Assembly: GCA_947463065.1 (NCBI GenBank)
Contig: CANHSF010000005.1
Coordinates: 1-41,007, forward strand
From: Flavobacteriales bacterium
GTDB taxonomy: Bacteria > Bacteroidota > Bacteroidia > Flavobacteriales_D > Sanyastnellaceae
Direction of reading: 5' to 3'
Length of the DNA stretch: 41,007 bases
Shown here piece by piece: positions 34,151-41,007 of the stretch (its first letter is position 1; every line of letters starts with the position of its first letter). The translations under genes were made by a program, and so were the position numbers. The notes below the pieces were generated by a model. It was not told the DNA's origin, did no database searches, and saw only the letters and a program-made list of their open reading frames with translations.

Positions 34151-34225
34151 TGCGCTGCGGTAAAGTTTACAACGCTTGGCATTTCATTTCTATGCACAGG
34201 TATGGGGTCCTTCATCCGCGGCGCA

Positions 34226-35386
34226 CTAATCTGTTTTGACAATGCCGTGTTTCCAAATTGGTCGATAGATTTTCCCCACCAAAAGGACCACCATAAGGTA
34301 AAGCGGGTACACCATGTTCAAAGCGATCAGGTCCAATTCGTAAACCGGTTGTTTTCGTCGCTGAGCCACCAGTTGCATTGTGCGGTAATCGGCAATGCAT
34401 TTGATGCCGATCAGCATGAAAAACAAGTGGGTGGTGTAAGGTACAAATGGCGAGCAAATGGCGCAGAACAACAAGGCCAGATTCGCTCCTGTAATTATCA
34501 GTCCACTTATGAGCACATCGCTGTCCCAGCCCAATTGTTTTTTAGAGGCCCAGCGCAATCGTTGTTTGATCCATGGTCCCCATTCGGAAATGGGCTGAAT
34601 AAGCACGGCTGAATCGGTGTTTTCTTGAAGCGCAATCACGTTTTCATCCAATTGCTTCATGGCCAATAGCGTGTAGGTGTCATCGCCACTTGCGACATGC
34701 TGGTGCCATCGATAACCGCCGATGGCATCAAAGCTTTTTCGCTCAATCAAAAGGTTTGCGCCATTGCACATCACAGCTTTTTTTAGCCGAACAGAGCTGG
34801 CGGTTAGTCCTTGCAAAAGAAGCCATTCTGTGTACTGAAAACGACCAATAAATGAATCGATATAGTCCATTTTAACCTGACCAACCACCATAGCGGTTTC
34901 TGTGGTGCGATAGGTCGCCATCATGTTGCGAAGCCAATTCGAAGGCAGTCGAACATCGGCATCCAGGGTGCAAAAGACAGTAGTGCTGAATTCCTCCAAC
35001 GCCAATGCAATGGCGGATTTTTTTCCTGGCGCATGCGTATTGTTGATGAAGTGAAATCGATGATCTTGGGGCAAATGCTCTTGGGCGTAAACATCGCTGC
35101 CATCGGAACTGTAATCATTTACCAGAACAAAACGTACATCGATGTTTTTAATGTCCAAGGCCTGTAGATCGTGCAAGAGATGGGGCAAATGAAGCAATTC
35201 GTTGCAGAAGGGAACAATCACCGTTGCACTGATTTGTGACAAATCGGCCTCCAATGGACTGTGTACATTGGGTTGCAGCGCGCGCTGATGAATGTAGGCC
35301 AAGCGCCAATACATCAGCACGAGCAATACAGGTACAATATAAATCAGCCAATCGAGCGAGAAATCCATGCAACAATAATAGTTCAT
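34226..35386 (-). CDS. membrane-bound family 2 glycosyltransferase
   Basis: A 386-residue enzyme with an N-terminal anchor ('WLIYIVPVLLVLMYW'), a GT-A catalytic domain and two or three C-terminal helices. Motifs are 'SATVIVPFCNE', 'FVLVNDYSSDGS', 'FCTLDADVRLP' (the metal-binding DxD), 'GDDTYTLLAM' (acceptor-site ED equivalent) and 'QRLRWASKK' (the Q-x-x-R-W of processive, BcsA/hyaluronan-synthase-like enzymes). The frame extends about 100 residues upstream without family resemblance; I start at ATG 35386, preceded by an A-rich stretch, though ATG 35368 is possible. It likely elongates a surface polysaccharide or glycolipid; sugar and acceptor are unknown. Confidence 0.85.
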   Translation of the reverse strand: MNYYCCMDFSLDWLIYIVPVLLVLMYWRLAYIHQRALQPNVHSPLEADLSQISATVIVPFCNELLHLPHLLHDLQALDIKNIDVRFVLVNDYSSDGSDVYAQEHLPQDHRFHFINNTHAPGKKSAIALALEEFSTTVFCTLDADVRLPSNWLRNMMATYRTTETAMVVGQVKMDYIDSFIGRFQYTEWLLLQGLTASSVRLKKAVMCNGANLLIERKSFDAIGGYRWHQHVASGDDTYTLLAMKQLDENVIALQENTDSAVLIQPISEWGPWIKQRLRWASKKQLGWDSDVLISGLIITGANLALLFCAICSPFVPYTTHLFFMLIGIKCIADYRTMQLVAQRRKQPVYELDLIALNMVYPLYLMVVLLVGKIYRPIWKHGIVKTD

Positions 35387-35685
35387 ACAAGGCTTTTTTA
35401 CCCACTCGATTGTGTTCTTTGGCGCACTTCGCCATAATGTCGGTAACCTATCGCATACAATGCGGGCTTCGTGAAAGCGTGATGCCCATCGAGAAAAAAT
35501 TCTGCACCATTCCTTGGACTGGCTATGCGCACCTGTTTTGGAAAAACTACAACTTGGAGGATGCATTTCCGCCACCAAGAAGGCCATCGATTCAAACCCA
35601 CGCTCTAATGGCTTGTTGTATTGTTGTTTCACCTTTACCTGGCTTTCTTTTGAACGACGCTGTGCTGTGGACAACCGATCCTGGT
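35387..35685. other. intergenic stretch with no supported gene
   Basis: Gap between the divergent glycosyltransferase and ruvC. Several frames are open on both strands (for example a GTG-started 67-residue frame on the minus strand at 35601-35398), but none has family resemblance or a start signal. It may contain decayed coding sequence; the only structured element is the ruvC box at its right end. Confidence 0.45.
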
Positions 35686-35693
35686 TATCTTTG
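35686..35693 (+). promoter_or_regulatory. -7 box for ruvC
   Basis: TATCTTTG, an exact TAnnTTTG match ending seven bases before the ruvC ATG; implies a leaderless or nearly leaderless transcript. No good TTG at standard spacing. Confidence 0.4.
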
Positions 35694-35700
35694 ATACCAC

Positions 35701-36279
35701 ATGAGCAAAGCCAAGGAGCGAATCATATTGGGCATCGACCCGGGAACAACAATTTTGGGGTATGGCATCATCGAAGTGCGTGAAAAGAAAATGCATCTCG
35801 TTACCTTGGGGGTCCTGCATTTGGAAAAAATCGAAGATCATCATTTGAAGTTGCAAAAAATATTCGAGCGAACGGTCCAGTTGATCGATGGTTTTCATCC
35901 CGATGAACTGGCGATCGAAGCGCCTTTCTTTGGCAAAAACGTTCAAAGCATGCTCAAGTTGGGACGGGCACAAGGGGTTGCTATAGCCGCCGCATTGAGC
36001 CGCCAGCTTCCCGTAACGGAGTATGCTCCGCGCAAAATAAAACAGAGCATCACTGGAAATGGAGCCGCCAGCAAAGAACAGGTTGCAGCGATGTTGCAAC
36101 GCGAACTGCGCATTCCAGAGGCCGACATGCCCGCCAAGCTCGATGCAACCGATGGCCTAGCCGCTGCGGTGTGTCATTTTTATCAGACATCAACTGCTGC
36201 AGCCACCAATGGAAAGTCGTTTACAGGGTGGAAGTCCTTTTTAGCGGCCAACAGCGACAGGGTCATTCGCCCGAAATAA
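35701..36279 (+). CDS. ruvC: Holliday junction resolvase RuvC
   Basis: RuvC is the dimeric, Mg-dependent nuclease that cuts Holliday junctions after RuvAB branch migration. The 192-residue protein has all four acidic catalytic residues: Asp13 in '[12 protein letters not shown]', Glu73 in '[12 protein letters not shown]', and Asp148 and Asp151 in '[14 protein letters not shown]'. '[19 protein letters not shown]' is the typical DNA-contact segment. ruvA and ruvB are elsewhere, as is common in this phylum. The N-terminus at ATG 35701 matches the family. Confidence 0.97.
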   Translation: MSKAKERIILGIDPGTTILGYGIIEVREKKMHLVTLGVLHLEKIEDHHLKLQKIFERTVQLIDGFHPDELAIEAPFFGKNVQSMLKLGRAQGVAIAAALSRQLPVTEYAPRKIKQSITGNGAASKEQVAAMLQRELRIPEADMPAKLDATDGLAAAVCHFYQTSTAAATNGKSFTGWKSFLAANSDRVIRPK

Positions 36280-36305
36280 TGCATTCGCACAAAGCAGTCC
36301 TGACG

Positions 36306-36313
36306 TACTTTTG
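36306..36313 (+). promoter_or_regulatory. -7 box for the cystathionine synthase/lyase gene
   Basis: TACTTTTG, an exact TAnnTTTG match, lying in the 59-base gap after ruvC and ending 25 bases before the ATG. Suggests the gene has its own promoter. Confidence 0.45.
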
Positions 36314-36338
36314 ACCCCGCTTAAATAGCATTATAACT

Positions 36339-37499
36339 ATGAGTACAGGCAAATACGGTTTTGGCACCAAAGCCATTCATGCGGGTCAGAGCCCAGATCC
36401 TACAACAGGAGCTATTATGACCCCGATCTATCAGACGTCCACGTATGTGCAGGAAGCTCCTGCTGTGCATAAAGGCTATGCGTATGCCCGTGGTAAAAAT
36501 CCAACCCGAGTGGCATTGGAGTCTTGTCTTGCAGCCCTGGAGAATGCGGCTTATTGCCTCTGTTTCAGTTCTGGCATGGGAGCGGCAGATACCATTATCA
36601 AAATGTTGCAGCCTGGCGATGAAGTCATTGCCACCGACGATTTATATGGCGGTACGTACCGCATGTTCACCAAGGTTTTTGCCAAGTATGGCATTGTCTT
36701 TCATTTTGTAGACATGCACGATGCCGAATTGGTTAAATCCAAAATCAATGCGAAAACCAAAATGATTTGGATCGAAACACCGACCAATCCGATGATGAAA
36801 ATCATCGACGTGGCATTGTACACCGCATTGGCCAAAGAGAAGGGGTTGATATCCGTGGTGGACAATACATTCGCCTCTCCTTATCTGCAAAACCCCTTGG
36901 ACCAGGGCGCCGATATTGTAATGCACAGCGCAACCAAGTACTTGGGCGGACACAGCGATGTGGTGATGGGTACTTTGATGACCAACAACAAGGCCTATTA
37001 CGATGAGTTGGCATTCATTACCAATTCCTGCGGTCCTGTCCCCGGTCCACAAGATTCTTTTTTGGTCTTGAGGGGAGTCAAAACCTTGCATTTGCGCATG
37101 CGAGCGCATTGCGAAAACGGAAGAGCAGTAGCCTTGTTTTTGCGCAACCATCCCAAGGTGGGCAAGGTGTATTGGCCCGGCTTCGAGGATCACCCCAACC
37201 ATGAAGTCGCCAAGCGCCAAATGCGTGATTTTGGCGGAATGATTTCTTTCACCCTCAAGAGCGACTCATTTGAAGAGGCTTCTCAACTGGCACAGCGACT
37301 GAAGGTCTTTTCATTGGCCGAATCGCTCGGTGGTGTGGAGTCTTTGGTGGGTCACCCGGCATCCATGACGCATGCATCGATCCCCAAAGAGGAGCGCATG
37401 AAGACCGGCTTGGTGGATTCCTTGTTGCGTTTAAGTGTTGGTGTAGAAGACGGCGAGGATTTGATTGGAGATTTGAAACAAGCACTGGATTCGATTTGA
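36339..37499 (+). CDS. cystathionine gamma-synthase/lyase (PLP, Cys/Met metabolism)
   Basis: A 386-residue fold-type I PLP enzyme of the Cys/Met family. 'FGTKAIHAGQSPDPTTGAI' opens it; 'YAYARGKNPTR' supplies the phosphate-binding Tyr and Arg from the neighbouring subunit; 'SSGMGA' and 'DDLYGGTYR' contact PLP; Lys200 in 'HSATKYLGGHSD' is the Schiff-base lysine; 'ESLGGVESLVGHPA' binds the substrate carboxylate. Cystathionine gamma-synthase and gamma-lyase are hard to separate by sequence; in Bacteroidota genes of this type are usually annotated as the synthase. No other methionine gene is adjacent, so the direction of transsulfuration is open. Confidence 0.93.
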   Translation: MSTGKYGFGTKAIHAGQSPDPTTGAIMTPIYQTSTYVQEAPAVHKGYAYARGKNPTRVALESCLAALENAAYCLCFSSGMGAADTIIKMLQPGDEVIATDDLYGGTYRMFTKVFAKYGIVFHFVDMHDAELVKSKINAKTKMIWIETPTNPMMKIIDVALYTALAKEKGLISVVDNTFASPYLQNPLDQGADIVMHSATKYLGGHSDVVMGTLMTNNKAYYDELAFITNSCGPVPGPQDSFLVLRGVKTLHLRMRAHCENGRAVALFLRNHPKVGKVYWPGFEDHPNHEVAKRQMRDFGGMISFTLKSDSFEEASQLAQRLKVFSLAESLGGVESLVGHPASMTHASIPKEERMKTGLVDSLLRLSVGVEDGEDLIGDLKQALDSI

Positions 37500-37602
37500 T
37501 CATGCCCGCGGCAATGCGAGAGGCATGGCCCAAAAAAATTGAAAATTCGATTTCGAAGTCTGCCGATGGGCGGGAGCATGGTGGTATGACAAAAATCCTC
37601 TT

Positions 37603-37630
37603 TTGTAGAGGCGGTGAAGAACTATCTTCG
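37603..37630 (+). promoter_or_regulatory. probable promoter of the kynurenine monooxygenase gene
   Basis: TTG (37603-37605), 17 bases, TATCTTCG (37623-37630). The first element is exact and the second one base off TAnnTTTG. The predicted start near 37637 leaves a leader of about 60 bases before the ATG at 37696. Confidence 0.5.
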
Positions 37631-37695
37631 TCGGAGTAAACGTGGGCATTTTCTCACGAACGGGTATTCGGTTTTCAAACAATTATTTCGAAGGT

Positions 37696-39054
37696 ATGGA
37701 GAAAAAGATAGCCATTGTTGGGGCAGGTTTGGTGGGTAGTTTGTGGGCGGTATATATGGCCAAGCGCGGCTATAAGGTGGATGTCTACGACCGCCGACCC
37801 GATATCCGCCAACTTAAAATTGTGCAGGGAAAAAGCATCAACTTGGCACTGAGCGATAGAGGTTGGCGTGGCTTGGAAGGCGCCGGTATCCGCGAGGCAA
37901 TCGAAAAGGTAGCGCTGCCCATGTCTGGACGCCTGATGCATTCGGTTGATGGTACGCTGACCTACCAACCCTATGGCAAAGAGGAGCAAGCCATTTACAG
38001 TGTTTCGCGGGGATTGCTCAATCAAACATTGATGCAATGTGCCGATGCATCGCCTTTGGTGAATCTGTATTTTGAACACCGTTGCACCGATGTCAACCTC
38101 AAGACCAATACCATTGAATTTGTGGAAGATGCCACTGGGCAAAATGTTTCGCGCACGTACGATCATATCTTCGGCACCGATGGGGCTTTCAGCGCGGTTC
38201 GAACCCGTTTGACCAAGGTCGATCGCTACGATTTTTCGCAATCGTATTTGGACCATGGATATAAAGAATTGGAGATTCCGGCTGCCGCAGATGGCACACA
38301 TCAATTGCGTGTGGACTGTTTGCATATTTGGCCGCGAGGCGAGTTCATGATGATTGCATTGCCCAATGTTGACGGCAGTTTTACTTGCACTTTGTTTATC
38401 CCATTCGAGGGCAAAAATGCGTTGGAGCATTTGATCACACCAGAGGCGGTCAACGACTTCTTCGAGCGCCATTTTCCTGATGCCCGAGCGCTCATGCCCG
38501 AATTAACAGATGACTTTTTCGCCAACCCCAATGCCAGTTTGGTCATGACCAAGTGCTATCCATGGCATTACCAAGACAAAGTGTGCTTGATGGGTGACGC
38601 GGCGCATGCCATTGTGCCTTTTTACGGTCAAGGCATGAATGCAGGATTTGAAGATTGCACTGCAATGAATCGATTGCTCGACGAATGCGGTGATGACTTT
38701 GTCAAAGCATTTGAAGCCTTCACCAAAGAGCGCAAGCCCTGCGGAGATGCAATATTGGAGTTGGCACTGCGCAATTACATTGAAATGCGAGATAAAACAG
38801 GCGATCCGGTTTTTCTATTGCAAAAGAAAATCGAGGGTCGTTTTTCGGCAAAGTACCCTGAAAAATGGGTGCCACTTTATTCACAAGTCACCTTTTCCCA
38901 CGTTCCCTACCACGCGGCTTTGCGCAATGGCGACGAGCAGCAAAAAATAATGGATCGCATCATGGCGATTCCCGATATTGAGACCTTGTGGGATAGCGAA
39001 ATGGTGGAGCAGAAGATGCTGCAATACCTCGCCGATGAGGCGCTGTATGCATAA
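37696..39054 (+). CDS. kmo: kynurenine 3-monooxygenase
   Basis: FAD enzyme hydroxylating L-kynurenine to 3-hydroxykynurenine with NADPH and O2. I start at ATG 37696, placing the dinucleotide-binding 'IAIVGAGLVGSLWA' at residues 5-18; an upstream GTG would add 18 atypical residues. The 452-residue protein contains 'GKSINLALSDRGWRGLEGAG', diagnostic for this enzyme, 'DHIFGTDGAFSAVR' as the second FAD motif, and 'VCLMGDAAHAIVPFYGQGMN' as the DG/GD motif. The C-terminal part carries hydrophobic segments less marked than in the mitochondrial protein. With the dioxygenase at 20.1 kb it supports tryptophan-to-quinolinate NAD synthesis; kynureninase and tryptophan dioxygenase are not in the window. 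Confidence 0.94.
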   Translation: MEKKIAIVGAGLVGSLWAVYMAKRGYKVDVYDRRPDIRQLKIVQGKSINLALSDRGWRGLEGAGIREAIEKVALPMSGRLMHSVDGTLTYQPYGKEEQAIYSVSRGLLNQTLMQCADASPLVNLYFEHRCTDVNLKTNTIEFVEDATGQNVSRTYDHIFGTDGAFSAVRTRLTKVDRYDFSQSYLDHGYKELEIPAAADGTHQLRVDCLHIWPRGEFMMIALPNVDGSFTCTLFIPFEGKNALEHLITPEAVNDFFERHFPDARALMPELTDDFFANPNASLVMTKCYPWHYQDKVCLMGDAAHAIVPFYGQGMNAGFEDCTAMNRLLDECGDDFVKAFEAFTKERKPCGDAILELALRNYIEMRDKTGDPVFLLQKKIEGRFSAKYPEKWVPLYSQVTFSHVPYHAALRNGDEQQKIMDRIMAIPDIETLWDSEMVEQKMLQYLADEALYA

Positions 39055-39119
39055 TCTATCGTTGATAAGACAATCTTAAAGTCTGATTTGCGTTGTTCCT
39101 TACATCTAAATTAGGAGCC

Positions 39120-40070
39120 ATGAAAGGGATGCTATACACATTCGTTATGTGTTGTATTTTTTCAACACTTACGGCCCAAAGAGGTGTTCGCCAGCGCAGT
39201 CCGATCTATACCGAAGGTACGGCATTTCGAAATAGCGGATGGCTCATCGGTGGCGGCATTACCTATATGTTGCCCGAACAGCGCAAGCAATCGCTTACGG
39301 CATATTTCAATGATCGCGAGGGTGGAGACACCTTGTTCGATGGCGATTACACCCGAGCCGGCCGCATAGGCGCATATCTCGAATTCGGCAGGCATCACTT
39401 TATAACGAATCGCATGCTCTTGCATCATTTGGACTATGGGGTGCACGGAAAATTGTTCAGGGGTCGCGAGCAGTTTGTAGGCACAACGGCTGGCAGCACC
39501 CAACTGATCGAGTCCAAATCGACTTTTGGAGATCTGTATGTTGGAGCATTTGGCAATGCCAGCAATGTGATCACCCTCGCTGATCGGCATTATTTGATGA
39601 ATGGAATTGGCATCAATGCGGACTTTAAGGTGTTGCAGCGCCACAACGAGGGTGCCAACTACGGCGCGACTTACAACTACCCTGGCTTTTTTACCGCTCA
39701 ATTGCACTACAAATTGTCTTATGTATGGCGCCCTGAAGCGGGTATCTATGTCATTCCTTCCATTGAAACGCCATTGATTACAGCTTATCCCTGGGACAAT
39801 ACGAAAGCCACTTTGCAGTATTTTACTGACCGCTCCCGTCCATTTATCATTTGCTTGCGCGTGCAATGGCTCAGCAAACATCCCGATCGTTCGTGCGAAG
39901 GACAACCCGGAAAGGGGCCTTCATTGGACAAGGGAAGTCGACATGCCAAAAACGATCTTTTTGGTGAAGATGCACGGTCGATGAAAAAGTCGAAGAAAAA
40001 AGCAAACAAACGCCAAGAACGTTCAGAGCGAAAAGGTTTGCGCAAAAAGAAAAAGGGAGAAAAGGAATAG
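39120..40070 (+). CDS. unknown exported protein with a lysine-rich tail
   Basis: Not recognised. The likely start, ATG 39120, opens a signal peptide (MKGMLYTFVMCCIFSTLTAQ); an AGGAG at 39113-39117 is better spaced to a second ATG at 39129, which would give the same leader shortened by three residues. The body (about 20-260) has amphipathic strands such as 'GRIGAYLEFGRHHF', 'HYLMNGIGINADFKV' and 'QLHYKLSYVW', suggesting a beta-barrel or beta-rich periplasmic protein. The last 30 residues are almost all Lys, Arg and Glu (SKKKANKRQERSERK and KKKKGEKE), unusual for an outer-membrane protein. It follows the monooxygenase by 65 bases but has no evident metabolic link to it. Confidence 0.7.
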   Translation: MKGMLYTFVMCCIFSTLTAQRGVRQRSPIYTEGTAFRNSGWLIGGGITYMLPEQRKQSLTAYFNDREGGDTLFDGDYTRAGRIGAYLEFGRHHFITNRMLLHHLDYGVHGKLFRGREQFVGTTAGSTQLIESKSTFGDLYVGAFGNASNVITLADRHYLMNGIGINADFKVLQRHNEGANYGATYNYPGFFTAQLHYKLSYVWRPEAGIYVIPSIETPLITAYPWDNTKATLQYFTDRSRPFIICLRVQWLSKHPDRSCEGQPGKGPSLDKGSRHAKNDLFGEDARSMKKSKKKANKRQERSERKGLRKKKKGEKE

Positions 40071-40083
40071 CAGCATTGTTCCT

Positions 40084-40488
40084 TTATGGCCTGTCCTGAC
40101 ACAACTCAATTAGCACTCCGTTGGTGGATTTTGGATGCAAAAAAGCGATGATCTTGTTGTCGGCTCCATCTTTTGGTTCGGCATGGATCATTTGATATCC
40201 CAATGCGGTCAGCCTTTTTATTTCAGCATGAATATCGGTGACATCGAACGCGATATGATGAATGCCTTCTTTGTTTTTATCTAAAAACTTGGCGATTGCG
40301 CTATCGGGTGAGGTGGCTTGCAGCAATTCGATTTTGCTCTCACCGATACGGAAAAAGGATGTCAAAACATGTTCCGATGGAACCTCCTCTTGTTTGTAAG
40401 GCTCAACCCCGAGCAGTTCAGCAAAAATTTTGTTCGATGCTTGAATGTCTTTGACTGCAATGCCGAGGTGTTCGATTTTATTGAGCAT
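40084..40488 (-). CDS. mce: methylmalonyl-CoA epimerase
   Basis: Glyoxalase-fold enzyme that interconverts (R)- and (S)-methylmalonyl-CoA on the propionate/succinyl-CoA route. The start at ATG 40488 gives the usual 134 residues ('MLNKIEHLGIAVKDI'); the frame is open 48 bases further but without family likeness. Metal ligands are expected at His7, His77 or His78 in 'GIHHIAFDV' and Glu128 in 'GVLIELC'. 'KIELLQATSPDSAIAKFL' and 'FLHPKSTNGVLIEL' are diagnostic. Methylmalonyl-CoA mutase is not in the window. It converges with the unknown exported-protein gene, separated by only 13 bases. Confidence 0.95.
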   Translation of the reverse strand: MLNKIEHLGIAVKDIQASNKIFAELLGVEPYKQEEVPSEHVLTSFFRIGESKIELLQATSPDSAIAKFLDKNKEGIHHIAFDVTDIHAEIKRLTALGYQMIHAEPKDGADNKIIAFLHPKSTNGVLIELCQDRP

Positions 40489-40512
40489 ATGGGGATATTT
40501 GGAACGAATAAA

Positions 40513-40540
40513 CAAAAAAAAACCTTGCCGAAGCAAGGTT
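40513..40540 (-). terminator. intrinsic terminator of the gene entering from the right edge
   Basis: Eight-pair stem AACCTTGC (40521-40528) / GCAAGGTT (40533-40540) with a four-base loop, followed on the minus strand by eight T residues (complement of 40513-40520). It lies 22 bases past the stop at 40562 and insulates the epimerase gene. Confidence 0.92.
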
Positions 40541-40561
40541 CCTTTTGAAACTTCGAAAAGT

Positions 40562-41007
40562 TTATTTCTTTTCTATGATTTGTCCGCCCTTGTTGTCAAA
40601 GCTGACATAGTATTTTCCTTTAAAGAATTTGGTGGCATCAACCTTTTGTCCTCGACCGGCCTTAACCAAAGATCCGTATTCGCTGTAGATTTCGTAGTCG
40701 GTCTCAGCGCTGAATTCAAGGGTATTGGTGATGGTGGTTTTGGCAATGGTAACAGGAGCTGCGCTATGATCGATTTTGACTTCTTGTGAGGTACGTTGTC
40801 CTTTATGGTCAATTTGATACACGCGGAAAGTATTGGTGCCAGAGTGCAAGCTTGCCTGAAAACTGTATTCATTGAAATCCGATTTGCCGCTTCCCATGGT
40901 TTCACCGATTTTGATCCATCTGTTCCATTTGAATTGTTCGATGACGTAGGGCAATGTAGCACTTTCACCTTTCGTGGCCCATTTCAGCAATCCTGCGGGA
41001 CTTACCT
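40562..41007 (-). CDS. C-terminal part of a secreted protein with FN3-like and T9SS-like sorting domain (partial)
   Basis: The frame is open from the stop at 40562 to the right edge, about 148 residues; the start is outside the window. The visible part reads 'LLKWATKGESATLPYVIEQF', 'WIKIGETMGSGKSDFNEYSF' and 'NTFRVYQIDHKGQRTS', the bacteroidete beta-sandwich that commonly precedes a sorting tail. The last 55 residues ('YEIYSEYGSLVKAG', then 'FFKGKYYVSFDNKGGQIIEK') look like a T9SS C-terminal domain, but lack a clear 'YPNP' opening. The N-terminal functional domain is unseen, so its role is unknown. Confidence 0.65.
   Translation of the reverse strand, partial: VSPAGLLKWATKGESATLPYVIEQFKWNRWIKIGETMGSGKSDFNEYSFQASLHSGTNTFRVYQIDHKGQRTSQEVKIDHSAAPVTIAKTTITNTLEFSAETDYEIYSEYGSLVKAGRGQKVDATKFFKGKYYVSFDNKGGQIIEKK

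Noticed and set aside
35236-35694. 152-residue plus-strand frame before ruvC
   Set aside because: Half of it is antisense to the glycosyltransferase, and the rest has no recognisable features.
37500-37560. CATGCC/GGCATG repeat after the cystathionine gene as a terminator
   Set aside because: Six-base arms with a 15-base loop followed by A residues, not T, on the plus strand.
1-41007. tRNA, rRNA, CRISPR arrays, insertion sequences, prophage genes
   Set aside because: I looked in the gaps for T-arm motifs, spaced repeats and transposase motifs and found none; small structured RNAs could still be missed by eye.

Overview
This window is a gene-dense chromosomal segment from a member of the Bacteroidota, most likely Flavobacteriales or a close relative. 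The evidence is consistent across the window: a DUF4290 protein, a DUF2723 membrane protein, a PorV/PorQ-family barrel, a type IX secretion (T9SS) cargo with a type A sorting tail, group II geranylgeranylglyceryl phosphate synthase, an FtsZ ending in the Bacteroidota-type tail, and promoter-like boxes of the TAnnTTTG class instead of the proteobacterial -10/-35. No rRNA, tRNA, CRISPR array, transposase or phage gene was seen, so this looks like core chromosome.

Layout. 1-3.7 kb (minus): a heme-synthesis block hemA-hemC-hemD followed by a PorV/PorQ-like gene cut by the window edge. 3.8-4.5 kb (minus): DUF4290. 4.8-9.8 kb (plus): ftsZ standing alone, a TerC membrane protein and a FecA-like TonB receptor. 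10.1-13.7 kb (minus): a 1200-residue DUF2723 membrane protein. 13.9-15.6 kb (plus): a 2-oxoglutarate/Fe(II) oxygenase translationally coupled to a SAM methyltransferase. 15.7-19.9 kb (minus): a giant PKD-rich T9SS cargo. 20.1-23.8 kb (minus): uvrD/pcrA-like helicase, GGGP synthase and 3-hydroxyanthranilate dioxygenase. 23.9-27.0 kb (minus): front-end-type fatty acid desaturase, di-heme cytochrome c peroxidase and a small barrel protein. 27.2-28.9 kb (plus): NlpC/P60 peptidase and an NtrC-type regulator with no DNA-binding domain. 29.0-35.4 kb (minus): WecA/MraY-type phosphotransferase, Wzi/RemB-like barrel, GDP-fucose synthase, an orphan OppC/DppC permease and a family 2 glycosyltransferase. 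35.7-40.1 kb (plus): ruvC, a cystathionine synthase/lyase, kynurenine 3-monooxygenase and an unknown exported protein. 40.1-41.0 kb (minus): methylmalonyl-CoA epimerase and the C-terminus of a secreted protein running off the edge.

How the genes work together. Heme is made from glutamyl-tRNA by the C5 route (hemA, hemC, hemD present). Two kynurenine-pathway enzymes 17 kb apart (3-hydroxyanthranilate dioxygenase and kynurenine monooxygenase) imply tryptophan breakdown to quinolinate for NAD. The wecA-like, wzi-like, fcl and GT2 genes suggest a fucose-containing surface glycan. The PorV-like protein and the PKD protein belong to the T9SS world.

The most interesting items are: the coupled oxygenase-methyltransferase pair of unknown substrate; a repeated Cys-containing 'C-x-x-x-[GD]CY' module in the T9SS cargo; the sigma-54-type activator lacking a DNA-binding domain and carrying GAFTSA in place of GAFTGA; ftsZ away from the division gene cluster; and a recurrent TAnnTTTG/TAnnTTCG box upstream of most transcription units, several so close to the start codon that leaderless mRNAs are predicted.
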